Assembly (NCBI RefSeq): GCF_012910705.2
Contig: NZ_WTVG02000040.1
Location: 1,054,001-1,118,000, forward strand
Length of the DNA stretch: 64,000 nt
Origin: Aromatoleum anaerobium
GTDB taxonomy: Bacteria; Pseudomonadota; Gammaproteobacteria; Burkholderiales; Rhodocyclaceae
Reading direction: 5' to 3'
The position numbers were made by a program, and so were the translations under genes. Each line of letters starts with the position of its first letter. The stretch's first letter is position 1. A model generated the notes under the pieces. It ran no database searches. It was not told the origin of the DNA and saw only the letters and a list, made by a program, of their open reading frames with translations. Shown here in pieces: positions 44,101 through 53,500 of this stretch.

Positions 44101-44543
44101 GTTTCGTTCTTGATCTCGCGTAGCGCGACGCTCGAATGGGTGATGTCGACTTCCGGGATCTTCAGCAGGAAGTTGTGCATGAACGACGAGAACGCCTCGA
44201 GGTTCGGCAGGTAGAGCTTGAGCAGGCAGTCCGTCTCGCCCAGAAGCTCGTAGCACTCGACGACTTCGTTGCAGCTCTTCACCACCGCCTCGAAACGGTC
44301 GAGCACCTCGCTGCTGTGCTTCGTCAGCTTGACCCGCACCCATACGCAGGTACCCAGCCCGAGTTTCTCGCGGTCGAGCAGCGCGACGTAGCCGCGGATC
44401 AGGCCCGCCTCCTCGAGTTCGCGCACCCGCCGCCAGCACGGCGACGGCGACAGGCCGACCTTCTCGGCGAGGTTCTGCGTGCTGATCGAGGAATCCTTCT
44501 GCAGCAGCGCGAGGATGCGCCGCTGGGCCTGGTCGAGCTTCAT
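44085..44543 (-). CDS. Lrp/AsnC-family transcriptional regulator
   Basis: 152 residues. The N-terminal helix-turn-helix is STQNLAEKVGLSPSPCWRRVRELEEAGLI; the C-terminal RAM (ligand) domain includes VVECYELLGETDCLLKLYLP. These proteins bind amino acids and form octamers that regulate amino acid transport and catabolism. ATG 44543 follows GGGAGG at the right distance; the open frame to 44606 is not used. It is convergent with the amino acid transporter, the most likely target along with the oxidoreductase operon. It lies 74 nt downstream of the FKBP gene. Confidence 0.93.
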   Translation of the reverse strand: MKLDQAQRRILALLQKDSSISTQNLAEKVGLSPSPCWRRVRELEEAGLIRGYVALLDREKLGLGTCVWVRVKLTKHSSEVLDRFEAVVKSCNEVVECYELLGETDCLLKLYLPNLEAFSSFMHNFLLKIPEVDITHSSVALREIKNETALPL

Positions 44544-44617
44544 CGCGCCTCCCTGGCTTTGCTGCCCGGCCGCCCGGCCAGCAACCGGCGCTCGACTCGT
44601 CGCCACATGAGCCGTGC

Positions 44618-44962
44618 TCAGCGGACCTTCAGCAGCTCCACTTCGAACACCAGCGTCGCGTTTGGCGGGATCACGCCACCGGCGCCGCGCGCGCCGTAGC
44701 CGAGTTCGGGCGGAATCGTCAGCTTGCGCCGGCCGCCTTCCTGCATGCCCTGCACGCCCTCGTCCCAGCCGCGGATGACGTGGCCGGCGCCGAGCGGAAA
44801 CTCGAACGGATCGTTGCGATCCTTGCTCGAATCGAACTTGCGGCCGTCGGTGAGCCAGCCGGTGTAATGCACCGATACGCTCTTGCCTTTCTCGGCCGTC
44901 GCGCCGCTGCCGACCTCCATGTCTTCGATGATGAGGCCGCTGGCGGTCGTGGTCTGGGACAT
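44618..44962 (-). CDS. FKBP-type peptidyl-prolyl isomerase
   Basis: 114 residues, a single FKBP domain without signal peptide, so cytoplasmic. Active-site blocks are [38 protein letters not shown] and [19 protein letters not shown]. It catalyses cis-trans isomerisation of X-Pro bonds. The ATG at 44962 ([10 protein letters not shown]) follows AGGAGAGTACCG; the longer frame overlaps msrA and is not used. It lies 34 nt after msrA on the same strand, so the two probably form an operon. Confidence 0.95.
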   Translation of the reverse strand: MSQTTTASGLIIEDMEVGSGATAEKGKSVSVHYTGWLTDGRKFDSSKDRNDPFEFPLGAGHVIRGWDEGVQGMQEGGRRKLTIPPELGYGARGAGGVIPPNATLVFEVELLKVR

Positions 44963-44996
44963 CGGTACTCTCCTGGTTGAGGCGAAAACCCGGATT

Positions 44997-45560
44997 CTAC
45001 CCGCCCTGCTTGCGCCGGCTGGCGAAGTTCTCGCGGAATTTCGCGATCTTCGGCGCAACGACGTACTGGCAATACGACTGGTCCGAGTTACGCGCGTAAT
45101 AATCGCGGTGCACATCCTCCGCCGGCCAGAACGTGCCGGCACGCTCGACCTTGGTCACGATCGCCGACGGGTACACGCGCATCTCGCCCATTTCCTCGAT
45201 CAGCGCGAGCGCCTCGTGCAACTGCTCATCCGTCGTCGCGAAGATCGCGGAACGGTATTGCGTGCCGACGTCGTTACCCTGCCGGTTGAGGCTCGTCGGG
45301 TCATGGATGACGAAGAATATCTCCAGCAGATCGCGATAGCCGATCACTTCGGGATCGAACACGATGCGCACGGCTTCCGCGTGGCCCGTTCCACCCTCGC
45401 AGACCTGGCGATAGGACGGAGAATCGACGCGTCCGCCGGTATAGCCGGACGTCACCGCCTCCACGCCTTCCACATCCTTGAACACGGCCTCGAGGCACCA
45501 GAAACAGCCACCGGCCAGAATGGCGGTTTCACGTGCCGCGGGCATTTCCTGTTCCGTCAT
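44997..45560 (-). CDS. msrA: Peptide methionine sulfoxide reductase MsrA
   Basis: 187 residues. The catalytic motif GCFWC has the active Cys19; [20 protein letters not shown] and [15 protein letters not shown] follow as expected. It reduces methionine-S-sulfoxide in oxidised proteins, with thioredoxin as the electron donor. No MsrB domain is fused. No signal peptide is seen, so it is cytoplasmic. It lies 61 nt after tamB and before the FKBP gene, on the same strand. Confidence 0.96.
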   Translation of the reverse strand: MTEQEMPAARETAILAGGCFWCLEAVFKDVEGVEAVTSGYTGGRVDSPSYRQVCEGGTGHAEAVRIVFDPEVIGYRDLLEIFFVIHDPTSLNRQGNDVGTQYRSAIFATTDEQLHEALALIEEMGEMRVYPSAIVTKVERAGTFWPAEDVHRDYYARNSDQSYCQYVVAPKIAKFRENFASRRKQGG

Positions 45561-45621
45561 ACGGATTACCTCCTTGGGAATCGCTGCTGGTATGACAGCG
45601 CCGCGGCACGTCCATTCCCGG

Positions 45622-48600
45622 TTATTTGAAGGAGATTGTGTAATAGACGTCGGCCGAGTTGTCGTTGCCGCCGCGCGCCACGACGGAGACCTGCCGGGTC
45701 AGCTGGTAGGTCAGCTTGACGAGGCTTTCGGCGCCGCCGAGGCTCTGCTCGAACGACAGGAAAAGGTCCGACGACAGGCGCTTGCCGAGCGACAGCACCT
45801 GTCCGCTGACGGTGCCTTCGCCGGTCACGACCGAACCTTCGCCGACGACGCGGCTCGTCGCGCCGCGCGTGACGCTGGTGAGTTCTCCCTGCCCGATCGA
45901 GAACTGGTCGAAGCCGAGGCTGCGCGACAGCTGTTCGGTCATGCCGCCGCCGGGCCCGCCGAGCAGGGCCTGAGCGGCCGGCAGCAGCAGACCGAGGTCC
46001 GCTCCGCCGCCGGCCGTCGGCGGGCGGCCGAGGACGAGCCACGACAGCTTCTCCGGATCGGGCACGTTCGGCTCGGACACCAGCCGCACCTGCGGCCGCC
46101 TCGCGCTGCCGACGATCGCGACCCCGGCTTCGACTGCGAGCCCCTTGCGCAACGCAACGATATTCAGGCCCGGGTTGTTCAGTGGCCCCTGGAAATTGAT
46201 CCGGCCGCGCTCGATCACGAGGCTCTGGCCATAGCCTTGATAGGTGCCGCCGACCGTCGCGATCGTACCGACCGCGCTCAGCGGCTCGCCATCGCGCACA
46301 CGCAGCCGCAGCTCGCCCGCGAGCCGCGTGTCGACGCCGAGCGCCGACAGGTACAGGTTGTCGCCGAGCGTGACCTGCACGTCGGCAGCGAGCTTGAAGC
46401 CGCCTTTGCCGGACGGCGTTTCGCGCCCGAGGATCACGACATCCTCGGAGAGGCTCGGCGGCGGCGAATCGGCCAGCTCGATGTATCCCGCGTCGGCACG
46501 AAACTCTGCCTCCAGGTCGAGGCTGGTCCACGTGCTGCGCGCGGTGCCGCCGCCGGACAGGATCAGCCAGCGGTCGGGGCGCTGCAGGATCGGCAGGCGG
46601 TCGGCCTGGTAGCGAAAACTGCCCGTTCCGCTGTCGAGCGCGATTTCACCCGACGCGGTGAGGCGACCCGGCTCGCGCGTGAAGCGCGCCACCGGCACGC
46701 GCCCGTCGGCGGGCCGGACGCGATTCGGCGACACGAACTCGAGCCGGACGAGGCGCAGCCGGTCGCGATCGAACTCCGCGCGGAGTTCGCCGCCCGTCAG
46801 CTGCAGCCCTTGGTCGACGAGGGCGACCGACAGCCCGCGGCCATCGATGCTGCCGCTCGCGCGCGGGTCGGACGGCGTGCCGGCGAGCGCAAAATCGGCC
46901 GCGAGGCTGCCGCCGGTGACGATGTTTTCCTGCATCAGGCGCCCGAGCCACGCAATCGACGGCATCGCCAGCCGCGCCGAGCCGAGCAGCGCCGCGTCCG
47001 GCGCGAGCCGCCAGCCCGCGCTCGGGTCGCGCTCGGCCAGCGCAGTCGCGGAACCCACCAGTTCGCCGAGTTCGGACCCTCGCGCGTCCCACGACAGCGC
47101 CAGGCGGTTGTCGCGCGCAGTCAACCGGGCTTCGAGATGTTCGAGGCCGAGCCGCGCCGGGAGCTCGCCGCTGACGGTCAGGTCGCCCGACTCGCGGAAT
47201 ACCCGCGCCGTCCCGTTCGCGCTCTGGCCGAGCTGCAGGTCCCATTCGGCGCCGAGCACCAGCGCCCCCCGCTCGCGCCCGATGCGTCCCTCGCGGCGTC
47301 CGTCCGGCCGGCTCGCGAGGCGCAGCGCGAGACCGGTCAGCGAACCGCGTGCGGCGATGAGCTGCGGCGTCCATTGCGTCTCGTCGAGCCGGATGCGGCC
47401 GCGCTCGCCGGCATCGAACGCGGCGGTCCCGAGCGCGATGCGTTCGGAGCCGATGTAGAGCTGCGCCGGCGAAGTCAGCCGCGCGACGAACCGCCCGCCG
47501 GTCTCGAGCGCCGCGGCGCGCCCCTGCCACGCGAAGCGGGCGCGCGGCTCGCCGGGCGGCGCGGAGTCCGGCCCGGCCGCGCCCCCCGCTTCGCCTGCGG
47601 CGTCCGCCGAACCGCCAGCATTGGGCTTCCTCACGAGGCCGCCTGCGAGGCGCATGCGCAGCGTGTCGTCCTCGAGGCCGCTCGCCGTGAAGTCGAGGAC
47701 GTGGTCCGTACCCTTCCCGCTGACGCCGAGCTTCGCGCGGTCGATGAGGTTCTCGTCCTCGCCGCGGCCCAATCCGGTGACGTCGAGCGCGAGTTCGAGC
47801 GGCCCGTCGATGCCGTCGGCGAACCGCCCCTGCGCGTCGAGTCCCGCAACCCGCAGCCCGCCCGGCAGGCGCAGCGCCGCCGCCGAAAGGTCGAACGTCG
47901 CGCCGGGGCGTTCGAGCGTGCCGCTGACAGCCCCCTCGATCCGTGCGCGGCCGCCGAATTCATTGCCGAGCGCGGCGAGCGCCGGGGCATCGACGTCGAT
48001 CTCCAGCTCGTCGCCGCGCCCGCCCCAGGCGCCTTTCACCTGCACCCGGTTGCCGGCGAGCGTCAGGTCGAGGTCGCTGTCGGCGAGCCGCTCGCCGTCG
48101 ATGACGACGTGGCCGCCTCCGCTCAGCGGCCGGCCTTCGAGCCGGCTCGGCTGCAGTTGCCAGCGGGCATCGAAACGCCGCCGCTCGCCCAGCTCGCCAC
48201 GCAATTCGAAGCTCATATTCAGGCTCGCGGCAGGCGCACGGGCGAGCAGCGCGTGCGGATCGAACGCCGCAAGCTGGCCGGTTGCGACGAGAGTTCGCGC
48301 GCCGTCGTCCGCCGTCGCCGTCACCGTCAGTCCGCCATCGGCACGAATCCGCGCAGCGCCGACGCGCAGGTCGAGCCGCGCCGTCTGACGCGACGCGTCG
48401 CCTGCCGCTTCGACGGTGCCGGCGACCTTGCTTTTCGGCAGTCGCGCGTCGAGCCGGGCAGGATCGATGCCGGCGAGCTGCAGCATCGCGCTCACGCGCC
48501 CGAACGCCGTGCCGGTGTCGGGCGACCAGTGGACGTTTCCCGCGACGGTGCCGGCGCCGGGCAGCTCGACGAGCAGCGCATCGGCACTCGTTTCGGCCGG

Positions 48601-49629
48601 TGTCCAGCGCAGTTGCGCCGCGATGCGCTCGACCGGCAGCGCGTTGCGGTCGATCGTGCCGGGCGCCCGGTTTTCGATCGTGACCGGCCCGGAGAGCACC
48701 CACGCTTCGCCGGGGGCCGACGTGAGGTCGGCTTCGACGCGCAGCGCGGCCTTGGGCACGGCCGGCTGGAACGCGGACGGATCGATGTCGCCGAGCGCGG
48801 CCCGCAGGCGGCGCAGCGGCACCGGCTCGAACGGCGCGGCGACGACATCGGCGCTGCCGGCAAGCCCCGCGCCTTCGGCCTCGACGAGCAGGTGCGGAGT
48901 GACCAGGTCGCCGTCGGCACGGAGGTTCAGCGTGTAGGCACGGCCGGCCCGCTCGCCCTGCAGCACGCCGCTGGCGGACAACGCGAACGGCGCGGCGCGG
49001 CCGTCCATTTCGCCCGACAGGCTGGCGTGGCCGAACGGCAGCGTCGCGGAGAGGGCTTCGATGCGATGGTGCCGGCCGTCACTCGCGAGCGTGGCCGCGA
49101 GCGACGAGAGTTCGAACTTCACTGCCTCGGCCGGCGCCGCATCGCCGCCTTCGGCCGGCCAGTCGAGCACCGCGATGCGCCCGACCTGCAGCGCCCGCAG
49201 CGATAGCGAGAACGGCAGTTCGAGCGTCGCGGGAGGGCCTTGCGCGGGAGCGGGCGCGTCAGCCGGGCGGCGTGCAAGCGTGATTTCGTCGATCGCGACA
49301 GACGCGATGTCGAGATGGCGGTCGAACAGCGCCGCCGCGTTCCACTGCAGCGCCAGGTTGCCGATCCGCAGCCGCAGGTCCGGGGTAACGACGCGCAGCG
49401 CATCGAGCTGCAGCGGCCCGGCGAGACGGCCGGACGCGTTCACAACGACGACCTGCCCGCCGCTCAGGCGTCCGACGGCCTCGGCGGCAAAGCGCAGGCC
49501 GGACTCGGTGCGCACCAGCCACGTCGCAAACAGCGCCGCCGCCACGACGAGCAGCAGCACGACCAGCAGCAGTCCGCCCGCGATGCGGAAAAACCGGCGC
49601 CGCACCGAAGTCTCGACTGCGGGCGCCAT
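45622..49629 (-). CDS. tamB: Translocation and assembly module subunit TamB
   Basis: 1335 residues. A single N-terminal membrane anchor (about residues 14-37, AGGLLLVVLLLVVAAALF) precedes a very long periplasmic beta-rich chain and the conserved C-terminal TamB/DUF490 domain (from about 1000 on, with GRINFQGPLNNPGLNIVALRK and VSEPNVPDPEKLSWLVLGR), ending in YYTISFK. These proteins bridge inner and outer membranes and move phospholipid or help fold outer-membrane proteins. TamA is usually encoded upstream; here the upstream neighbour is trpC (12-nt gap), so tamA must lie elsewhere. Cotranscription with trpC is likely. Confidence 0.95.
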   Translation of the reverse strand: MAPAVETSVRRRFFRIAGGLLLVVLLLVVAAALFATWLVRTESGLRFAAEAVGRLSGGQVVVVNASGRLAGPLQLDALRVVTPDLRLRIGNLALQWNAAALFDRHLDIASVAIDEITLARRPADAPAPAQGPPATLELPFSLSLRALQVGRIAVLDWPAEGGDAAPAEAVKFELSSLAATLASDGRHHRIEALSATLPFGHASLSGEMDGRAAPFALSASGVLQGERAGRAYTLNLRADGDLVTPHLLVEAEGAGLAGSADVVAAPFEPVPLRRLRAALGDIDPSAFQPAVPKAALRVEADLTSAPGEAWVLSGPVTIENRAPGTIDRNALPVERIAAQLRWTPAETSADALLVELPGAGTVAGNVHWSPDTGTAFGRVSAMLQLAGIDPARLDARLPKSKVAGTVEAAGDASRQTARLDLRVGAARIRADGGLTVTATADDGARTLVATGQLAAFDPHALLARAPAASLNMSFELRGELGERRRFDARWQLQPSRLEGRPLSGGGHVVIDGERLADSDLDLTLAGNRVQVKGAWGGRGDELEIDVDAPALAALGNEFGGRARIEGAVSGTLERPGATFDLSAAALRLPGGLRVAGLDAQGRFADGIDGPLELALDVTGLGRGEDENLIDRAKLGVSGKGTDHVLDFTASGLEDDTLRMRLAGGLVRKPNAGGSADAAGEAGGAAGPDSAPPGEPRARFAWQGRAAALETGGRFVARLTSPAQLYIGSERIALGTAAFDAGERGRIRLDETQWTPQLIAARGSLTGLALRLASRPDGRREGRIGRERGALVLGAEWDLQLGQSANGTARVFRESGDLTVSGELPARLGLEHLEARLTARDNRLALSWDARGSELGELVGSATALAERDPSAGWRLAPDAALLGSARLAMPSIAWLGRLMQENIVTGGSLAADFALAGTPSDPRASGSIDGRGLSVALVDQGLQLTGGELRAEFDRDRLRLVRLEFVSPNRVRPADGRVPVARFTREPGRLTASGEIALDSGTGSFRYQADRLPILQRPDRWLILSGGGTARSTWTSLDLEAEFRADAGYIELADSPPPSLSEDVVILGRETPSGKGGFKLAADVQVTLGDNLYLSALGVDTRLAGELRLRVRDGEPLSAVGTIATVGGTYQGYGQSLVIERGRINFQGPLNNPGLNIVALRKGLAVEAGVAIVGSARRPQVRLVSEPNVPDPEKLSWLVLGRPPTAGGGADLGLLLPAAQALLGGPGGGMTEQLSRSLGFDQFSIGQGELTSVTRGATSRVVGEGSVVTGEGTVSGQVLSLGKRLSSDLFLSFEQSLGGAESLVKLTYQLTRQVSVVARGGNDNSADVYYTISFK

Positions 49630-49641
49630 CGTCGGTCCGGC

Positions 49642-50430
49642 TCAGCCGAACAGCGAGCGCAATCCCTCACCCGGGTCCGGCACGCGCATGAACGCTTCGC
49701 CGACGAGGAAGGCATTGACCGCGTTCGCCCGCATCAGCGCGACGTCCGCGGGCGCGAGGATGCCCGACTCGGTGACGACGATGCGCTCCGCCGGCACGCG
49801 CGCGAGCAGATCGAGCGTCGTCTGCAGGCTGACGTCGAACGTGCGCAGGTTGCGGTTGTTGATGCCGACGAGCGGCGTGGAGAGCTGCAGCGCAACATCG
49901 AGTTCGGCCGCGTCGTGCGCCTCCACCAGCACCGCCATGCCGAGGCTCCCGGCGACCGCCTCCATGTCGCGCATCGCCGCGAGGTCGAGCGCTGCGACGA
50001 TCAGCAGCACCGCATCCGCGCCCATCGCACGCGCCTCATACACCTGCCACGGGTCGACGAGGAAATCCTTGCGCAGCACCGGCAGGCTGCAGGCCGCCCG
50101 CGCCGCCTGCAGATACGCCGGCGCCCCCTGGAAGAACTGCTGGTCGGTCAGCACCGACAGGCAGGCCGCGCCGCCGCGCTCGTACTGCAACGCGATCTCG
50201 GCGGGGCGGAAATCCTCGCGGATCACCCCTTTCGACGGGCTCGCCTTCTTGATCTCGGCGATCACCGCGGCGTCTCCCGCGGCGATCTTCGCGCGGATCG
50301 CGCCGACGAAATCGCGCGGCGCAGCGAGCGCTTCGGCCTCGGCGCGGACTTGCGCGAGGGGGCGCGCCGCGCTGCCGGCGGCGACTTCGTCGCGCTTGAC
50401 CGCGAGGATCTTGTTCAGGATGTCGCTCAT
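49642..50430 (-). CDS. trpC: Indole-3-glycerol phosphate synthase
   Basis: 262 residues, TIM barrel that closes the indole ring in tryptophan synthesis. Motifs: [63 protein letters not shown], and VTESGI near the end. It is monofunctional (no TrpF fusion). The start is ATG 50430; a GTG at 50442 overlapping the trpD stop as GTGA is an alternative. It follows trpD directly and precedes tamB. Confidence 0.96.
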   Translation of the reverse strand: MSDILNKILAVKRDEVAAGSAARPLAQVRAEAEALAAPRDFVGAIRAKIAAGDAAVIAEIKKASPSKGVIREDFRPAEIALQYERGGAACLSVLTDQQFFQGAPAYLQAARAACSLPVLRKDFLVDPWQVYEARAMGADAVLLIVAALDLAAMRDMEAVAGSLGMAVLVEAHDAAELDVALQLSTPLVGINNRNLRTFDVSLQTTLDLLARVPAERIVVTESGILAPADVALMRANAVNAFLVGEAFMRVPDPGEGLRSLFG

Positions 50431-50438
50431 CGTTGCGC

Positions 50439-51470
50439 TCACGCGAACTTGCGGTTGAAGGTGATGAACTCGTCGAGCTTCGCGCGCGCCGCGCCGCTCG
50501 CGATCAGCTCGCGCGCACGCCGGATGCCGATGTCGATCGAATCGGCGAGGTTCGCGGTGTAGAGCGCCACGCCGGCGTTGAGGATGACGATCTCGCGCGC
50601 CGGACCGGGCTGGTTGTCGAGCACGCCGAGCAGCACCGCCTTCGATTCCTCGGCAGTTTCGACCCGCAGGTTGCGGCTGCCGACCATCTGCAGATCGAAG
50701 TCCTCCGGGTGGATCTGGTATTCGCGGATCTCGCCGTCCTTCAGCTCGCCGACCATCGTCGCCGCGCCGAGGCTCACTTCGTCCATGCCGTCGAGCCCAT
50801 GGACGACCAGCACGTGATCCGCGCCGAGACGCTGCATCACGCGCGCCTGGATGCCGACGAGGTCGGGATGGAACACCCCCATCAGCGTGTTCGGCGCGCC
50901 GGCCGGGTTGGTGAGCGGCCCGAGGATGTTGAAGATCGTGCGCACGCCCATTTCGCGGCGCACCGGCGCGACGTTCTTCATCGCGCTGTGGTGGGCCGGT
51001 GCGTACATGAAGCCGATGCCGGTCGCCTCGATCGATTCCGCGACCTGCTCCGGCGTTAGCCCGAGCTTCACGCCGAGCGCCTCGAGCACGTCGGCGGCGC
51101 CGCTCTTCGACGACACGCTGCGCCCGCCGTGCTTCGCGACGCGCGCGCCGCCGGCCGCGGCGACGAAGATCGTCGTCGTCGAGATATTGAACGTGTTGGC
51201 GCCGTCGCCGCCGGTGCCGACGACATCGAGGAAGTTCTGGTCCGCCCCCGGGACGCGCACCGGCGTCGACATCTCGCGCATCACCGTCGCCGCCGCGGTG
51301 ATCTCGCCGATCGTCTCCTTCTTGACGCGCAGGCCGGTGAGGATCGCCGCGGTCATCACCGGCGAGATCTCGCCGGCCATGATCTGGCGCATCAGCGACA
51401 GCATTTCGTCATAGAAGATCTCGCGGTGGTCGATCGTGCGCTGCAGCGCTTCCTGGGCGGTGATGGTCAT
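50439..51470 (-). CDS. trpD: Anthranilate phosphoribosyltransferase
   Basis: 343 residues, second step of tryptophan synthesis. The phosphoribosyl site is [17 protein letters not shown] and [21 protein letters not shown]; the anthranilate site region contains [23 protein letters not shown] 51470 begins the usual [19 protein letters not shown]; the frame continues upstream through trpG in another reading and is not used. The gap to trpG is 65 nt. It is a separate protein, not fused to TrpG. Confidence 0.97.
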   Translation of the reverse strand: MTITAQEALQRTIDHREIFYDEMLSLMRQIMAGEISPVMTAAILTGLRVKKETIGEITAAATVMREMSTPVRVPGADQNFLDVVGTGGDGANTFNISTTTIFVAAAGGARVAKHGGRSVSSKSGAADVLEALGVKLGLTPEQVAESIEATGIGFMYAPAHHSAMKNVAPVRREMGVRTIFNILGPLTNPAGAPNTLMGVFHPDLVGIQARVMQRLGADHVLVVHGLDGMDEVSLGAATMVGELKDGEIREYQIHPEDFDLQMVGSRNLRVETAEESKAVLLGVLDNQPGPAREIVILNAGVALYTANLADSIDIGIRRARELIASGAARAKLDEFITFNRKFA

Positions 51471-51535
51471 GGTGGGCCTGTAGGAGCAATTCGTAAAAGT
51501 GCGCGGGAGCGTTTCACGGCGTCCCGCCGCCGGTT

Positions 51536-52102
51536 TCAGTTCTGTTCGAGGAAGTTCCGCAACAGCTGGTGGCCGTGGTCGGAAAGGATCGACTCGGGGT
51601 GGAACTGCACCCCCTCGACCGCGAGCGTCCGGTGCCGCACGCCCATGATCTCGCCGTCTTCGGTCCACGCCGTAATCTCGAGACAGTCGGGCAGGCTCTC
51701 GCGTTCGATCGCGAGCGAATGATAGCGGGTGCAGGTGACCGGGTTCGGCAGCCCGCGGAACACGCCCTGCCCTTCGTGAAACACCGGCGACGTCTTGCCG
51801 TGCATCAGGCGCTTCGCATGGACGACCCGGCCGCCAAACGCCGCGCCGATGCTCTGGTGCCCGAGGCAGACGCCGAGGATCGGGAGCTTGCCGGCGAACT
51901 CGCGAATCGCCGCCACCGAGATGCCCGCTTCGGCCGGCGTGCACGGGCCGGGCGAAATCACCAGCTGCGCGGGTTTCATCAGCGCAAGCTGTTCGAGCGT
52001 GATCTCGTCGTTGCGATACACCTTGACGTCCGCCCCGAGCTCACCGAAGTACTGGACGAGGTTGTAGGTGAAGCTGTCGTAGTTGTCGATCATCAGCAGC
52101 AT
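51536..52102 (-). CDS. trpG: Anthranilate synthase component II (glutamine amidotransferase)
   Basis: 188 residues, class I amidotransferase that gives ammonia to TrpE. The catalytic cysteine is Cys79 in GVCLGHQ; the His-Glu pair is in [10 protein letters not shown]. The N terminus [21 protein letters not shown] is canonical. It starts the trpGDC run on the minus strand. Its partner trpE lies about 9 kb away at 61129-62616 rather than directly upstream. A 116-nt AT-rich spacer precedes it and must contain its own promoter. Confidence 0.97.
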   Translation of the reverse strand: MLLMIDNYDSFTYNLVQYFGELGADVKVYRNDEITLEQLALMKPAQLVISPGPCTPAEAGISVAAIREFAGKLPILGVCLGHQSIGAAFGGRVVHAKRLMHGKTSPVFHEGQGVFRGLPNPVTCTRYHSLAIERESLPDCLEITAWTEDGEIMGVRHRTLAVEGVQFHPESILSDHGHQLLRNFLEQN

Positions 52103-52218
52103 ATTCTATATATCCTATTGATTTGATTGTGTTGTTAATCACAACCCTCATTTCGATACCCGCTTTTTTTGCTTACTGGGTATTTTTCTACACAGCAGGC
52201 ATTACTTTGACATTGGTC
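52103..52218. promoter_or_regulatory. AT-rich spacer upstream of trpG
   Basis: This spacer is far richer in A and T than its neighbours (for example ATTCTATATATCC, CTTTTTTTGC and GGTATTTTTC). It sits between trpG and a toxin remnant. It probably holds the trpG promoter and may mark the junction of inserted DNA. No Trp-codon leader was found in it. Confidence 0.4.
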
Positions 52219-52452
52219 TTACCGCCCCCAATGCCCCTCGAAATCGAACGACAATTGCCGCTGATGGCGGATCGCGAGCAGGTAAATGGCGTCGTCGATC
52301 AATGCGTAGAGCAGCAGATAATCCTTGAGGACGTATTCACGCAGCGCGTCCATGTCCTGTGTCAGCGCCGACAATTTTGCACGGAGCGTTGCCAGTGCGT
52401 TAGTGGTCTCGACGAAAGGGGGTGCAGTCATCCCGGCGGATTCTGTTGTCAC
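52219..52452 (-). pseudogene. RelE/ParE-type toxin, C-terminal remnant
   Basis: 77 codons. Residues 20-72 (ATLRAKLSALTQ... LREYVLKDYLLLYALIDDA... IRHQRQLSFDF) match in pattern the C-terminal half of RelE/ParE toxins. The N-terminal strand and helices are missing; the first 18 residues look unrelated. The usual length is about 95-110. It therefore seems to be a truncated, probably inactive toxin. It follows vapC by 11 nt. A short novel relative is the alternative. Confidence 0.55.
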
Positions 52453-52463
52453 CGACTACAACT

Positions 52464-52907
52464 TCAATGGATGCCGCGTGAGGCGGAGATTTTCAGGAGC
52501 GTGGCTGCTTTCAGAAGGCCGGCATCGAGGGTCAGGATTTTATCAGCCCCCTGATTCTTGGCGATTGCGAGATGAAGGGCATCGCCGCCACGCAGGCCGG
52601 AGTCGAAATGTGCCACGAAGCTCCGGGCCAGGTCGTAGTCGGCCACGCTCGGCAACCAGACCTGACACGATTCCCGAATCAAAGCCTCGAACTCCGCGAT
52701 GACCACTTCCGCCGTGTGGGTGTTGAAGTGCTTCATCCGCACCTCCCGGGCCACCAAGCTGCAAAACTCGACGCGCGTCCATTGGCTGACCGCCAGACTG
52801 CCGGCCGCTTGTTTCGCCAGGAAGGCCTCGACCTGGAGACTCGCGTCCTCGTTCAACACCAAAGGGGCGACGAAACTGGTGTCCAGGTAGAGCATCTCAG
52901 CGCTCAT
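52464..52907 (-). CDS. vapC: PIN-domain ribonuclease toxin (VapC-like)
   Basis: 147 residues. PIN acidic residues are visible: Asp9 in LYLDTSF, Glu in RVEFCSL near 47, Asp in GGDALHLA near 108 and Asp in LTLDAGLL near 127. The family cuts RNA (often tRNA or rRNA) when its antitoxin is lost. The start is ATG 52907, which overlaps the antitoxin end, or ATG 52895 (MLYLDTSF), just after the antitoxin stop. The antitoxin gene is directly upstream, as in a standard two-gene module. Confidence 0.88.
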   Translation of the reverse strand: MSAEMLYLDTSFVAPLVLNEDASLQVEAFLAKQAAGSLAVSQWTRVEFCSLVAREVRMKHFNTHTAEVVIAEFEALIRESCQVWLPSVADYDLARSFVAHFDSGLRGGDALHLAIAKNQGADKILTLDAGLLKAATLLKISASRGIH

Positions 52908-53130
52908 CGTCGCGCAGGCTGCGAATCAAGGTCGCGGAGGGCTTCTCGAGACATGGCAACTGGGCGCGAAACTGCGCGCGAGAGGCAAGCTGAACTTTCG
53001 TCTTTTCAACCCCGCACAGGCGAACGATGGGTTGTCCGTGTCGGGTAATGACCACTTCTTCGCCTCCGGCGACCTGGGTGACGAGTTCGCTAAAGTGAGC
53101 TTTGGCTTCCGCCAGACTGACTGTACGCAT
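52897..53130 (-). CDS. Phd/YefM-family antitoxin
   Basis: 77 residues. The N terminus MRTVSLAEAKAHFSELVTQV with GGEEVVITRHGQPIVRL is the Phd/YefM DNA-binding fold; the C-terminal tail after residue 50 would wrap the toxin. It should neutralise the PIN toxin and repress the operon. ATG 53130 follows GGAG seven bases upstream; the longer frame to 53163 is less likely. It overlaps the toxin start by 11 nt. Confidence 0.88.
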   Translation of the reverse strand: MRTVSLAEAKAHFSELVTQVAGGEEVVITRHGQPIVRLCGVEKTKVQLASRAQFRAQLPCLEKPSATLIRSLRDDER

Positions 53131-53219
53131 GACATGCTCCAAATTGGTCATAAAACTGGTCAAATCATACGCCGGTGGATGCCACGTTCAAAGTAGCGGC
53201 GTGGCGCCGGAAGCCGCGC

Positions 53220-53405
53220 TCAGTCGTTGCCCTTCAACCATTCCGGCAGCTCGCGGCTGCCCGCGTTCTCCTGGACGTACTGGCGGATCAGGCGGCGCAC
53301 GACCTGCGACGGGGTCAGGTCCTTGCTCGCGCAGATTTCCTCGAAAAGCTTCTTCTTCTGCGGATCGATCAGCAGCGTCAGGCGGGCGGTACGGCTTTCT
53401 TTCAT
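53220..53405 (-). CDS. Ribbon-helix-helix (CopG-like) protein
   Basis: 61 residues from MKESRTARLTLLIDPQKKK; a start at 53417 would add four residues. The pattern beta strand (ARLTLLID), helix (PQKKKLFEEICASKD) and helix (TPSQVVRRLIRQYVQEN) is a ribbon-helix-helix DNA-binding fold. It could be the orphan antitoxin of the ParE-like remnant or a free regulator. It is 89 nt upstream of the Phd antitoxin and divergent from the aminopropyltransferase-like gene. Confidence 0.75.
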   Translation of the reverse strand: MKESRTARLTLLIDPQKKKLFEEICASKDLTPSQVVRRLIRQYVQENAGSRELPEWLKGND

Positions 53406-53500
53406 ATCGATTAACATGAAATTAACATTGAAAGTGCTATTGCTTGCAATGTAGTGTGCACCTGTTGCGAACGCAATGGGCAAACGCAAGGAGGGCGCGG

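Noticed and set aside
45478-49206. 1242-codon open frame on the plus strand opposite tamB
   Set aside because: tamB has clear TamB domains on the minus strand. The opposite frame is Arg-rich and low in hydrophobic pattern, a by-product of high GC and codon-position bias.
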